Assembly: GCA_026391435.1 (NCBI GenBank)
Contig: JAPLEJ010000039.1
Coordinates: forward strand, 1 to 56,455
Length of the DNA stretch: 56,455 nucleotides
Source of the DNA: Bacteroidota bacterium
Lineage (GTDB): Bacteria > Bacteroidota > Bacteroidia > Chitinophagales > Chitinophagaceae
Direction: 5' to 3'
Shown here: positions 35,399-45,561 of the stretch, piece after piece
Layout: each line of letters starts with the position of its first letter
Numbering within the stretch: position 1 is the first letter of the stretch
Made by a program: the position numbers and the translations under genes
The notes under the pieces: generated by a model
Told to the model about the DNA's origin: nothing
Databases searched by the model: none
The model's input: the letters and a program-made list of their open reading frames with translations, nothing else

Positions 35399-37939
35399 AT
35401 GAAAAAAATCATAGCAGCAATAGGCTTTTTAGCCCTAATGCAAAGCAGTGTTCAAGGGCAACGACCTGGACCAAGATCCGAGCAATTACCAGGCCCAAAA
35501 CAAGACTCAAGTGCCCTAAATGGCATCAAAAAAGACACCCCCCCTGTCAAAACAGGGCCTAAAGCGTTTGAGGAACTGATCACAAAAAAAGCAGTGAGCC
35601 AAAAAGGTGTTTTTACGGTTCATTCCTTAGACGACAAATTCTATTTTGACATCCCCGATAACCTATTGGGTAGAGAATTATTGGCCGTAACCCGCTTTGT
35701 AAAAGTACCTGGAGGCGCCCGAAAATATGGTGGCGAAGAGGTAAATGAGCAAAGTATCTTATTTGAAAAGGGGCCCAATCAGCGTATTTTTATGCGTGTA
35801 GTGAGCTTAATCAGCAAGGCAGATTCCACACAAACCATTGCTACAGCTGTAAAAAACTCCTATTTAGACCCTATTGTAGCTGCATTTGATATTAAAGCCT
35901 TTGGAAAAGATTCAAATAGCTCTATTATCGATGTCACTGACTTCTTTAAAGGTGACAACCAAGCTGTTAGTTTATCAAGTTCCGAAAAAAGGTCCTTTAA
36001 CCTATCTGCTATAGCATCTGATAGATCCTATATCCAAAGCATCAAATCTTACCCTAAGAATATTGAAATTAGAACAGTGAAGACCTTCTCCGCTTCAGCG
36101 GGCGGAGGTATGGCAATGCCGGGTGGCGGGGGAAGTAGTATTCCTGCCGTTAACAATGCTGGTGCTGTTACTTTTGAATTAAATACCTCTGTTTTATTAC
36201 TTCCTGAAGTGCCTATGAACCGCCGTTTATTTGATCCAAGGGTAGGTTATTTTGCAGACAATTTTGTGGAGTATTCCGATGGACAACATAAAGTAGAAAA
36301 CCAAGTTTTTGCAGTTCGTTACAGATTGGAGCCAAAACCAGGCGATATGGAGAATTATAAAAAGGGAATGTTGGTGGAGCCAATGAAGCCCATTGTATAT
36401 TATATCGACCCTGCAACACCCAAAAAGTGGGTTCCTTATTTAATCGCAGGTGTGAATGACTGGAATGTAGCTTTTGAAAAAGCAGGTTGGAAAAATGCAA
36501 TCAGTGGCAAAGAATGGCCTAATGATAGTACTATGAGTTTGGAAGATGCTCGTTATTCAGTGATTCGTTATTTTGCCTCTGATATTGAAAACGCATATGG
36601 TCCACAAGTACATGATCCAAGAAGTGGTGAAATTTTAGAGAGTCATATTGGATGGTACCATAATGTAATGAACTTGGTACATGATTGGTTTATGATTCAA
36701 ACTGCTGCAGTTGATAGCAATGCAAGAAAAATGAAGTTTGACGATGATTTAATGGGTAACTTAATTCGTTTTGTTTCCTCTCATGAAGTTGGACACACAT
36801 TAGGATTAAGACATAATATGGGTAGTAGTAGTAAAACACCTGTTGAAAAATTAAGAGATAAAAAATGGGTTGAAGCAAATGGACATACTGCTTCCATTAT
36901 GGACTATGCTCGTTTTAACTATGTAGCACAACCAGAAGATAACATTAACGAAATGGGATTATTCCCTCATATTGGCGATTATGATAAGTGGGCCATTCAA
37001 TGGGGATATACCTACACTGGACAAAGTGATGTGAACGATGATAAAAAAACAAACAACAAATGGATTGTTGATAATTTAAAAAGTAATCCAAGAGTATGGT
37101 TTGGTGGTGAAGGTTATGGATCAGACCCTCGTGCACAAACCGAGGATCTAGGTGACAACTCCGTTTTAGCAAGTGAATATGGAATTAAAAATTTAAAACG
37201 CATTCTAGCTAGAATTCCTGAGTGGACAAAAGAAGAAGCAGATAGATACGAAAATTTAAATGATATCTATATGCAATTGGCGGGTCAGTTCAATAGATAT
37301 ATGGGCCACGTGAGTAAAAATATTGGTGGTGTTTATGAAACATTCAAAAGTGTAGAAGAGCCAGGTGATGTGTATACTCCAACTCCTATTGCGATTCAAA
37401 AAAGCGCAATGGCTTTTTTACAAACACAATTATTTACAACTCCAAAATGGTTATTGGATAATTCTATTTTGAATAAAATTTCAAACCCTGTTGGTAATGA
37501 GCGCGTACAAAGTATACAAACGAATACTTTAAGAAGCTTATTAGATAAAGGTCGTTTATTGAGACTTAATACAAGTAGTACACGTTTCAATAATGCAACT
37601 TATTCATTACATGAAATGATGGATGATGTAAGAAAAGGTTTGTTTAGCGAATTAACCACACAAAAACCGACAGATGTATTTCGTCGTAACTTACAAAAAA
37701 CATATGTGAGCCAACTCGATGGGTTAATCAATCCTAACGCTGCCGCAACTGCTGCCGCTGCCGGCTTTAGAGTGGGCGCTCCTATGGATATTGAGAATTC
37801 AGATGTCATTTCTGAAGCTAAATCTCAATTAAAAAGATTAGCAGCTTCTTTAAGATCAGCTAATTCCACTGACCCTGCTACTCAAAGTCACTATGAAGAT
37901 TTACAAGACAGAATTAAAAAAGCATTGGACCCGAAATAG
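35399..37939 (+). CDS. Zinc-dependent metalloprotease (DUF5117 type)
   Basis: The 846-residue protein has a signal peptide (MKKIIAAIGFLALMQSSVQG) and is probably periplasmic or exported. The N-terminal two-fifths fit the DUF5118/DUF5117 region that precedes this protease type (VSQKGVFTVHSLDDKFYFDI). The zinc site is HEVGHTLGLRH with His462, Glu463, His466 and His472, and the Met-turn is SIMDYARFNY, as in metzincins. A Gly/Met-rich loop (GGGMAMPGGGGSS) lies near residue 240. I prefer the ATG at 35399 over 35390 because it starts a clean signal peptide. The substrate is unknown; no T9SS sorting domain is seen. Confidence 0.9.
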   Translation: MKKIIAAIGFLALMQSSVQGQRPGPRSEQLPGPKQDSSALNGIKKDTPPVKTGPKAFEELITKKAVSQKGVFTVHSLDDKFYFDIPDNLLGRELLAVTRFVKVPGGARKYGGEEVNEQSILFEKGPNQRIFMRVVSLISKADSTQTIATAVKNSYLDPIVAAFDIKAFGKDSNSSIIDVTDFFKGDNQAVSLSSSEKRSFNLSAIASDRSYIQSIKSYPKNIEIRTVKTFSASAGGGMAMPGGGGSSIPAVNNAGAVTFELNTSVLLLPEVPMNRRLFDPRVGYFADNFVEYSDGQHKVENQVFAVRYRLEPKPGDMENYKKGMLVEPMKPIVYYIDPATPKKWVPYLIAGVNDWNVAFEKAGWKNAISGKEWPNDSTMSLEDARYSVIRYFASDIENAYGPQVHDPRSGEILESHIGWYHNVMNLVHDWFMIQTAAVDSNARKMKFDDDLMGNLIRFVSSHEVGHTLGLRHNMGSSSKTPVEKLRDKKWVEANGHTASIMDYARFNYVAQPEDNINEMGLFPHIGDYDKWAIQWGYTYTGQSDVNDDKKTNNKWIVDNLKSNPRVWFGGEGYGSDPRAQTEDLGDNSVLASEYGIKNLKRILARIPEWTKEEADRYENLNDIYMQLAGQFNRYMGHVSKNIGGVYETFKSVEEPGDVYTPTPIAIQKSAMAFLQTQLFTTPKWLLDNSILNKISNPVGNERVQSIQTNTLRSLLDKGRLLRLNTSSTRFNNATYSLHEMMDDVRKGLFSELTTQKPTDVFRRNLQKTYVSQLDGLINPNAAATAAAAGFRVGAPMDIENSDVISEAKSQLKRLAASLRSANSTDPATQSHYEDLQDRIKKALDPK

Positions 37940-37960
37940 TTCATTCGCATTTTTATAAAA

Positions 37961-37995
37961 AGAAAAACCCCACTCATTTCGAGTGGGGTTTTTCT
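37961..37995. terminator. Bidirectional terminator between protease and MacB-like genes
   Basis: A perfect 15-pair stem (37961-37975 with 37981-37995), core ACCCCACTC/GAGTGGGGT, five-base loop, with A and T runs on both sides. It ends both convergent genes. Confidence 0.92.
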
Positions 37996-38031
37996 TTTTC
38001 GTCTATATATTTTATACTTTGTAATTATAAA

Positions 38032-39315
38032 CTATTCATACCTTAATGCATCAATCGGATTTAACGCTGCCGCTTTCATTGCTGGATAAATACCAGCAGC
38101 CAATCCAACAAAAGAACAAATTGCGATACCAATCACCACCCACATCCATGGAATGACGAAACCAGTATGCAAAACCACACTAAAAATATTTCCGACTAAT
38201 ACGCCTAAAATAATTCCAAACACAGCCCCTAAAACACTTATTAAAATACTCTCAAATAAAAATTGACGACGTACATCTTTTTTCTTTCCCCCTAGGGCTT
38301 TAATCAAACCCACTTCCCTTGTTCTTTCATTCACTGCCACCAACATAATATTCATTAAGCCAATCGCCGCTCCAATTAAAGTAATCATACCAATGGCACC
38401 TGCGGCACCACTAATTCCCGCTAAAAAGCCAATGAACATATCAGCAAATTTGTCGCTTTTATCAATCACAAAATTCTCTGACTCACTTGGAATTAATCGT
38501 CTTGCTTTTCTCATTTGCTCCATTGATTCGCCAATTGCGGGATCTAATTCGGCCACATTATTCACCATCACTCCAATTTGATAGGAATTAGTAAGTTGAT
38601 ATTGTCTTAGATTTTTTACAGAAGTAACTACAATATCATCCTGACGCATCATAGCACTTGAGCCTTTTGATTTTAATAAACCAACAACACGATAAGGTTT
38701 GCCTCCAACTAAAATAACTTTATCGACACTTTTTTCAGGATTAGCTGGAAATAATTTAGCGGCAACATTACTTCCTATTAAACACACATTACGTCCACTT
38801 TCTAAATCCACATTATTCAAATTTCGACCCATATTCAATTCATAGCCATTCACTCCAATATAATTTTCATCCGCACCCCACATGGTGATTTGAGGATTCG
38901 TTTTTTTGTTTTTATAATGTAGTTCATTATTACCATTACCACGACGATAGACACTTACCTGCGCTCTATTAAAACTATAATGTTCTTTAAAATAAGTGGA
39001 TTCCTCTAATCTGATGGGCTTATTTAAATTTGATTTTTTTTCCTTTTGCCCTTTTTTTGCTTTTACAAAATCCTCCTGGTCTCTTCCACCACCACCCATA
39101 ATCCGCGCATTCATTTCCTTATATCGAATACTAAAAGCATTCGCGCCCATAAAGGAAAAGTTTTCTTTTAAACTTTGATTCATTGCCGAAATGGCGGTGA
39201 TAATACCAATGAGTGCCATGATACCAAATGCAATAATGGCAACAGTAATACTAGTTCTTAATTTGTTACTTTTTACAGTTCGCCAAGCTAATATAAATGA
39301 ATCCTGAAGCGTCAT
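38032..39315 (-). CDS. MacB/FtsX-type ABC transporter permease
   Basis: The 427-residue permease begins with FILAWRTVKSNKLRTSITV, the usual start of MacB-like permeases, with one membrane helix, a MacB-type periplasmic domain to about residue 290, then three helices ending PAMKAAALNPIDALRYE, the classic end of the family. MacB-like transporters move substrates from the periplasm or inner membrane outward. The ATPase is not beside it. I chose ATG 39315; the TTG at 39336 would add seven residues. It lies after nuoN on the same strand with an 80-base gap and could be read through from the nuo operon. Confidence 0.88.
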   Translation of the reverse strand: MTLQDSFILAWRTVKSNKLRTSITVAIIAFGIMALIGIITAISAMNQSLKENFSFMGANAFSIRYKEMNARIMGGGGRDQEDFVKAKKGQKEKKSNLNKPIRLEESTYFKEHYSFNRAQVSVYRRGNGNNELHYKNKKTNPQITMWGADENYIGVNGYELNMGRNLNNVDLESGRNVCLIGSNVAAKLFPANPEKSVDKVILVGGKPYRVVGLLKSKGSSAMMRQDDIVVTSVKNLRQYQLTNSYQIGVMVNNVAELDPAIGESMEQMRKARRLIPSESENFVIDKSDKFADMFIGFLAGISGAAGAIGMITLIGAAIGLMNIMLVAVNERTREVGLIKALGGKKKDVRRQFLFESILISVLGAVFGIILGVLVGNIFSVVLHTGFVIPWMWVVIGIAICSFVGLAAGIYPAMKAAALNPIDALRYE

Positions 39316-39395
39316 GCTCGAAATTTTATTGAACAATAAAGGTAGTACAGATTAAAACAAAGTCCATTTCAAAAGCACTACTATATGAAGAGCGG

Positions 39396-40769
39396 TTAAA
39401 AGTAGAGATAATTGAACAATAAACTTGGGAAAACACCAAGGATAAGCAGTAAAATGGCAATCACCGATAACTTATAAGTATAGCTCTTATCCAACTCCAT
39501 GATGGCTGGATGGCCCTCAACAAAATACATAGCTTGAATCACTTTGAAATAATAATAGACACTGATGGTGGCAAAAACCATGGCCACGATCACCAACCAA
39601 AGCCCTGCTCCAGCCAATAAAATGGAATTGATCATATAGTATTTTGCAAAAAAACCACCTGTAATAGGAATGCCCGCCAAAGAACATAAAAAAACAGTGG
39701 TTAAAAAGGCTAATAATGGATGGGTTTTTCCTAGACCATGAAAAGCTTCAATACTATTTTCTTTCATTTTAATTAGGACTGCAAAAACACCAATGCTGGC
39801 TAATGAATAAACCACCATGTATAATAAAATACCTTCATTGGCAAGGGTTGATGTACCATATAAAGCAAATAACATAAAACCTGCTTGCGCGATACTAGAA
39901 TAAGCCAACATCCTTTTGACACTTCGTTGAAATACAGCTGTCACATTTCCTACAAGTAAAGTACTTATAATTACAAAAGGTAAAATAAGTCCCCAGCTAT
40001 ATCCTAATGCCTTGTACTGCGTTTGAAAAATTGTAATAAATGCAATAAAGCCTGCCGCTTTGGCTATGGTTGCCATAAAAGAAGTGAATACGGTGGGGGC
40101 GCCATCGTATACATCGGGTGTCCAAAAATGAAAGGGAGCAGCAGATACTTTAAAATTCATTGCAGCAAAAATCAAAATCAAACCTGCAGAGGTCATGAAT
40201 TGCTCATATTTAATTCCAGTTTGTGGAACCCTTAAATGAAAACTACCTGTAGCGCCATAAATGAATGTGATGCCTAACAAAAGAATACCTGTTGAAAAAG
40301 ATCCCATCAAAAAATATTTGATAGCAGCTTCGTTACTAAATAAGCTTTTTTTATCCGACCCTGTTAAAATGTATAAAGGGATAGATAATATTTCAATACC
40401 TATAAATAACATCAATAAATTATCAAATGAAGTAAGTACACTCACACCACAAAGCATAAAAAAGAATAAGGCATAAAAATCAGCGGCGTGATTTCCAATT
40501 TTAGAAATCTCTTCTCCATTGATCCATATATAGATAAATGTAAGTCCAAAAAATAAAGTATTGGCGTATAATCCAAATCTAGAAAAAATCAACATCGACT
40601 TTGTGTCATAGTTGACGACATACCATCCGTTCATTTGGGATAAATTAGCAACCATTAAAACGACTAGGCCTATGAGGGCAATCGTTTTTTGAGTTCGCTC
40701 ACCTTTAACATACCAGGAAGAAAACATCATGATCACACCTAATAATGCAGAAACTATAATTGCGTTCAT
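39396..40769 (-). CDS. nuoN: NADH-quinone oxidoreductase subunit N
   Basis: NuoN is one of the three antiporter-like, proton-pumping membrane subunits of complex I. The 457-residue protein has about 13-14 helices, with the key Glu in LFIGIEILSIPLYIL and the Lys-bearing helix AAIKYFLMGSFSTGI. It is the last nuo gene, 15 bases after nuoM. Confidence 0.95.
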   Translation of the reverse strand: MNAIIVSALLGVIMMFSSWYVKGERTQKTIALIGLVVLMVANLSQMNGWYVVNYDTKSMLIFSRFGLYANTLFFGLTFIYIWINGEEISKIGNHAADFYALFFFMLCGVSVLTSFDNLLMLFIGIEILSIPLYILTGSDKKSLFSNEAAIKYFLMGSFSTGILLLGITFIYGATGSFHLRVPQTGIKYEQFMTSAGLILIFAAMNFKVSAAPFHFWTPDVYDGAPTVFTSFMATIAKAAGFIAFITIFQTQYKALGYSWGLILPFVIISTLLVGNVTAVFQRSVKRMLAYSSIAQAGFMLFALYGTSTLANEGILLYMVVYSLASIGVFAVLIKMKENSIEAFHGLGKTHPLLAFLTTVFLCSLAGIPITGGFFAKYYMINSILLAGAGLWLVIVAMVFATISVYYYFKVIQAMYFVEGHPAIMELDKSYTYKLSVIAILLLILGVFPSLLFNYLYF

Positions 40770-40784
40770 TACTAATTTATTTAA

Positions 40785-42203
40785 TTATTTGATTATGATT
40801 TGTTGTAAACTATCTGCGGTTAAATTGAAAAGCGGTTGTGGAAATACTCCTGTAACAAAAACAATAACTAATAAAATGATTAAAACAATTTGTGCATTTT
40901 TATTAGGTGTATTCATGGCTTGCATCGGCGTACTTAATTCACCATAAGCAACTTTCTGAATCATGTTTAAAGTGTAAATGGCAGATAAAACGACACTTAC
41001 GCCAGCAAAAGCCGCAGCCCAAATATTAAATTGGAATAAGCTATTGAAAATTAAAAATTCGCCCACAAAGGCGTTGGTCAAAGGCAATGCAATATTGGCA
41101 AGTGCAAACCCCACTAATAAAATGGCTAAGGTAGGTTGTGCCTTAGCTAGGCCACCCATTTGTTTCATGGATCTAATTCCTGTTTGTTGTTCAATGATAT
41201 CAGCTACCATCCAAAGTCCTAATACATTAATACCATGGGAAAACAATTGAATTAAAACACCTTGTAATCCTATTTGATTTTGTGTAAATAAGGCAGCATT
41301 CATTAAACCTATGTGCGCAATTGAGGAATAAGCAATCAAGCGTTTGATGTCATCCTGACGAATCGCAATAAAGGAAGCATATAAAACACCTACAATTGAT
41401 AAGCTTACAATAAATAAAGCATTCGTCTTCGCTGCCAAAGGAAATAAGGGTAATAACCAACGAATAACGCCATACAATCCCATCTTTACCATCACTGCAC
41501 TCAACACCATTGTCACTGCAGTTGGAGATTGCTCGTAGGCATCGGGTTGCCAAGTATGGAAAGGAAAGAGGGGCATTTTGATAGCGAAGGCAAGAAAAAA
41601 TAATACAAATGCAGTGGCTTGTTGTACCGGGGTTAAACTAGCATGCATCAATGATGATATCAAGAAATTTTGTTCGCTTGTGTGAATGTATAATAAGATG
41701 ATTCCTACTAACATTAATAAGGATCCTAAAAACGTATAAATGAAAAACTTAAATGTAACGGCGACTCTTTTTTCACCACCCCAAATAGAACTTAAAAAAT
41801 AAACAGGGATCAATGCTAATTCCCAGAAAAAATAAAATAACAACGCGTCTCCAGCCAAAAACACACCCATTAATCCACTTTGCGTAAACAACAACAAAGA
41901 AAGAAAAATATTTTTTTGTTTAGGTTGATTTTGAGTGGTCGCGAATAAAATAGCAGGAAAGCTGATTCCCGTTAATAAAATTAAGATTTTAGCTAACCCA
42001 TCCGTATGTAATAAAAAACGTGTATTTAAAATTAAAATCCAAGGTTGATTATAATCAACTGCTCCTTTGACTGCAACCAAAATAGACAAGCCTAATATGA
42101 CTAATGTTGTTGCTAATGCTATGTTGTTTGCCATTTTGTTATTTTTAACAAAAAGCAACAGTATTGCCGTAAGCAATGGAATTAATATAAATAAAGGTAA
42201 CAT
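40785..42203 (-). CDS. nuoM: NADH-quinone oxidoreductase subunit M
   Basis: NuoM is the second antiporter-like subunit of complex I. The 472-residue protein carries the essential Glu in FFWELALIPVYFL, a Lys helix (TFKFFIYTFLGSLLML), and PLFPFHTWQPDAYEQSPTAV, the typical H-W-L-P-type motif of the family. It lies 15 bases after nuoL. Confidence 0.96.
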   Translation of the reverse strand: MLPLFILIPLLTAILLLFVKNNKMANNIALATTLVILGLSILVAVKGAVDYNQPWILILNTRFLLHTDGLAKILILLTGISFPAILFATTQNQPKQKNIFLSLLLFTQSGLMGVFLAGDALLFYFFWELALIPVYFLSSIWGGEKRVAVTFKFFIYTFLGSLLMLVGIILLYIHTSEQNFLISSLMHASLTPVQQATAFVLFFLAFAIKMPLFPFHTWQPDAYEQSPTAVTMVLSAVMVKMGLYGVIRWLLPLFPLAAKTNALFIVSLSIVGVLYASFIAIRQDDIKRLIAYSSIAHIGLMNAALFTQNQIGLQGVLIQLFSHGINVLGLWMVADIIEQQTGIRSMKQMGGLAKAQPTLAILLVGFALANIALPLTNAFVGEFLIFNSLFQFNIWAAAFAGVSVVLSAIYTLNMIQKVAYGELSTPMQAMNTPNKNAQIVLIILLVIVFVTGVFPQPLFNLTADSLQQIIIK

Positions 42204-42218
42204 ATAGCTTAAAATAAT

Positions 42219-44132
42219 TTATTTAATCAATGAGTAATAAAATCGCAATATAATAGTGTCATTAAACCAAAGGATTAATAATAGTACAATGCTAAAAACC
42301 ATAAATAAAATATAATACCCAACTTGACCATTTTGAATGAGTCTTAATTGTCGAGCACTATACTGTACTATTTTTCCACTACCATTGACGGCGCCATCAA
42401 TGACCTTTTTTTCAACACTATTTTTTAAAAATCCAGCGAAATTATTTAAAGGCTTTACAATAAGTGTATCATAAAACTCATCTACATACCACTTATGAAA
42501 TAATAACTTACCTAATGGTGTGGTGGGTTCGCCATCTACTTTTTGACGATACTTATTAATCGCAAATAAGCAAGCTAAAAGGGCCAATATGGTAGAGGTA
42601 CCCATTAATGTCCATTCTATAGTATGTGTTAAAGTAGTGTCTTTCGAAGTACCCACAATACTTGATAGTTGTTGTCCAATCCAATGATGTCCTCCCATGA
42701 TTTCAGGAATACCGATGGAACCAGCAAATGCACTCAATATCGCTAATACGATTAAGGGCAGCGTCATGGCTAATGGTGATTCATGTAAATGGTGATCCTG
42801 TTCGGGTGTGCCTCTAAATTTTCCTAAGAAAGTAGTGGCATATAATCGGAACATATAAAAAGCAGTCATGGCGGAACCAAGAATTGCTAAAAACCAGTAC
42901 ACTGGATTTTTGGCATAGGCCGCTGCTAATATTTCATCTTTTGAAAAGAATCCGCTAAATGGAGGAATACCTGCAATAGCAATACATCCAATTAAAAAAG
43001 TAATATGCGTGATGGGTAATTTAGATTTCAAGCCTCCCATTTTTTGAATATCTTGTTCATGATGCATCGCATGTATAACAGAACCTGCACCTAAGAATAA
43101 TAAAGCTTTAAAAAAAGCGTGTGTGATCACATGAAATACCGCTCCTGAATAAGCGCCCACGCCTAATCCTAAAAACATATATCCCAATTGACTCACTGTC
43201 GAATAAGCCAATACTTTTTTTATGTCGTTTTGTTTTAGTGCAATGGTCGCACCCAATAAAGCAGTACTTATTCCAATAATAGCAATCACATGTTGCGTCA
43301 TCTCGCTATGACTAAATAAAAGATGGCTTCGAGTAATCATATAAATCCCAGCCGTTACCATGGTAGCGGCATGAATTAATGCAGATACAGGTGTTGGACC
43401 CGCCATCGCATCTGGCAACCAAGTATATAATGGTATTTGAGCACTCTTACCCATGGCACCTACAAATAATAATAAGGTGATCGCAGTAATATCGGTGGTA
43501 GATAATTTAGCAATACTTTCTGCTGTAAACACTTCACTGTAACTCACGGTACCTAATTTCGCAATCAGCCAGAAAATAGCCAACAAAAATCCTAGATCAC
43601 CAATACGATTCATGATGAACGCTTTTTTAGCAGCGTAATTAAAATGCGTATTGGTAAACCAATACCCTATTAATAAATAAGAACAAAGTCCTACACCCTC
43701 CCATCCAATAAACATAATCACAAAATTATCTCCCAATACCAAGATCAACATGGAGAAGATGAATAAGTTTAGATAGGAAAAATAGCGCGCATAATCCGAG
43801 GACGATTCCTGTTTCATATAAGCAGTAGAATACAAATGTATCAATGAACCTACCCCAGTGATGACCAATAAAAAAAGCGAAGACAAGGCGTCTACTTTTA
43901 AATCAAAGGGTATTTTTAAATGTGCCGTATTAATAAAGTCAAAATAATGAACCGAAACAGCACCTTGATTTTGCACTTGCACAAATGCAAAAATGCTTGC
44001 AATGAATGAAGCTACCACATAGCCTGTTGCCTTATACGCCACTACCTTTTTACTCCAAAAATGTCGTCCTAGTCCGTTGAATAAAAATCCAACAAGCGGC
44101 CAAAGTACTATAAAACCAATGATTACTTTCAT
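42219..44132 (-). CDS. nuoL: NADH-quinone oxidoreductase subunit L
   Basis: NuoL is the largest and most distal proton-pumping subunit of complex I, with a long lateral helix at its C-terminus. The 637-residue protein has MFIGWEGVGLCSYLLIGYW (key Glu), AFIMNRIGDLGFLL, and PLYTWLPDAMAGPTPVSALIHAAT. The C-terminal part (KWYVDEFYDTLIVKPLN) fits the lateral-helix region. It follows nuoK by 11 bases. Confidence 0.97.
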   Translation of the reverse strand: MKVIIGFIVLWPLVGFLFNGLGRHFWSKKVVAYKATGYVVASFIASIFAFVQVQNQGAVSVHYFDFINTAHLKIPFDLKVDALSSLFLLVITGVGSLIHLYSTAYMKQESSSDYARYFSYLNLFIFSMLILVLGDNFVIMFIGWEGVGLCSYLLIGYWFTNTHFNYAAKKAFIMNRIGDLGFLLAIFWLIAKLGTVSYSEVFTAESIAKLSTTDITAITLLLFVGAMGKSAQIPLYTWLPDAMAGPTPVSALIHAATMVTAGIYMITRSHLLFSHSEMTQHVIAIIGISTALLGATIALKQNDIKKVLAYSTVSQLGYMFLGLGVGAYSGAVFHVITHAFFKALLFLGAGSVIHAMHHEQDIQKMGGLKSKLPITHITFLIGCIAIAGIPPFSGFFSKDEILAAAYAKNPVYWFLAILGSAMTAFYMFRLYATTFLGKFRGTPEQDHHLHESPLAMTLPLIVLAILSAFAGSIGIPEIMGGHHWIGQQLSSIVGTSKDTTLTHTIEWTLMGTSTILALLACLFAINKYRQKVDGEPTTPLGKLLFHKWYVDEFYDTLIVKPLNNFAGFLKNSVEKKVIDGAVNGSGKIVQYSARQLRLIQNGQVGYYILFMVFSIVLLLILWFNDTIILRFYYSLIK

Positions 44133-44143
44133 GTTGAATTAAG

Positions 44144-44479
44144 TTAGTTCTTTAATCTATTTAAGAAATTAATATCTACAGAATGGGTATTACGATACAT
44201 CATCACAATAATTGCCAATCCAACACTCACTTCTGCTGCAGCCACTACCATGATAAAAAATACAAACACTTGCCCTTCAATCCCTACTGTAGTTGCAGTA
44301 TCACTTGCCAAAGCCAATCCATGAAACATTTTCGAAAATGCAACTAATAATAAGTTCACCGCATTTAACATAAGTTCAATACACATAAACACCACAATGG
44401 CATTTCGGCGTGTTAACACCCCTGTTACGCCAATGCTGAAAAGGGCTAAGCACAAATAGATATAATACTGTATAGGCAT
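44144..44479 (-). CDS. nuoK: NADH-quinone oxidoreductase subunit K
   Basis: NuoK is a three-helix membrane subunit of complex I. The 111-residue protein shows [27 protein letters not shown] with the conserved Glu in helix 2 and [11 protein letters not shown] with the second Glu in helix 3. It lies 11 bases after nuoJ. Confidence 0.96.
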   Translation of the reverse strand: MPIQYYIYLCLALFSIGVTGVLTRRNAIVVFMCIELMLNAVNLLLVAFSKMFHGLALASDTATTVGIEGQVFVFFIMVVAAAEVSVGLAIIVMMYRNTHSVDINFLNRLKN

Positions 44480-44490
44480 ACCAAATAAAT

Positions 44491-44991
44491 TTATTTTTTT
44501 CCAATAATGACTGCACCCACCATCGCACTTAAAAACAAGACACTACTTATTTCAAATGGAATCACATAATCGGTAAATAATACTTTTCCCAAGGGATGTA
44601 TTAATCCAATCACGCCATCCTTCATTAAAAGTTGTCTACCTTCTATTTGTGCCGTTTGCTTAATTAAAGCAACCAATAAAGTTAAAAAACTACCGCCTGC
44701 TAACACACCTAACAATTTGACTAAAAATTGCTTTTGTGGTTCGCTGTCCTTTTTAATATTGATTAACATGATCACAAATAAAAACAATACCATGATGGCC
44801 CCTGCGTATACTATGATATTTACAATGGCTAAAAATTGCGCATTTAATAATATATAGTGCCCTGAAATAGCAAAAAATACTAAAATTAACCAAAGCACAC
44901 TGTGTATTGGATTTTTGCTTATCAATACCATAATGGCACTGCCAATCGCAAAGGCAGATAATGCAAAAAATAAAATTTGTAATATACTCAT
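44491..44991 (-). CDS. nuoJ: NADH-quinone oxidoreductase subunit J
   Basis: NuoJ is a membrane subunit of complex I. The 166-residue protein has five helices, with the conserved [19 protein letters not shown] pi-bulge helix. It lies five bases after nuoI and is translated with it. Confidence 0.95.
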   Translation of the reverse strand: MSILQILFFALSAFAIGSAIMVLISKNPIHSVLWLILVFFAISGHYILLNAQFLAIVNIIVYAGAIMVLFLFVIMLINIKKDSEPQKQFLVKLLGVLAGGSFLTLLVALIKQTAQIEGRQLLMKDGVIGLIHPLGKVLFTDYVIPFEISSVLFLSAMVGAVIIGKK

Positions 44992-44996
44992 GTCAA

Positions 44997-45533
44997 TTAT
45001 GCTTGTACTCCTTTAGCCTCCGCGAAAGCTGTTGCTTCAGAGATAGGATTCGGAATTAATAAATCGTTTTTATCATAAATAAAGCCTTTGCGTGTATAAT
45101 TAGCTGGCGCAAAAGTTTCGCTTAAATAGATAGCATCTTTTGGGCAGGCCTCTTCACACAATCCACAAAAAATACAACGCAACATATTGATTTCATATTT
45201 TGCTGCATATTTTTCTTCCTTGTATAAATTTTCTTCTCCTTCCATTCTTTCTGCTGCTTCCATTGTAATGGCCTCGGCTGGGCAAGCTACTGCGCACAAA
45301 CCACATGCAGTACATTTTTCACGGCCTTCTTCATCTCTGTTCAATACATGCAAACCTCTGAATACAGGACTAAATTCTCTTTTTTGTTCGGGGTATCTAA
45401 TGGTGGGTTGCTTTTTGAACATATGACTAAATGTAATCATCATGCCCTTTATGATATTAATCAAATACAAACGCTCCCAAAATGTCATGGGCTTGCGATT
45501 CACTGCGATTGATTGATGAGTAAGTGCTTGCAT
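44997..45533 (-). CDS. nuoI: NADH-quinone oxidoreductase subunit I
   Basis: NuoI carries two [4Fe-4S] clusters (N6a and N6b) in the arm of complex I. The 178-residue protein has both ferredoxin motifs, CTACGLCAVACPAEAI and CIFCGLCEEACPKDAI. It lies 28 bases after nuoH. Confidence 0.97.
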   Translation of the reverse strand: MQALTHQSIAVNRKPMTFWERLYLINIIKGMMITFSHMFKKQPTIRYPEQKREFSPVFRGLHVLNRDEEGREKCTACGLCAVACPAEAITMEAAERMEGEENLYKEEKYAAKYEINMLRCIFCGLCEEACPKDAIYLSETFAPANYTRKGFIYDKNDLLIPNPISEATAFAEAKGVQA

Positions 45534-45561
45534 GTTTATATTTGTTCAGTTTTTTTAAAAA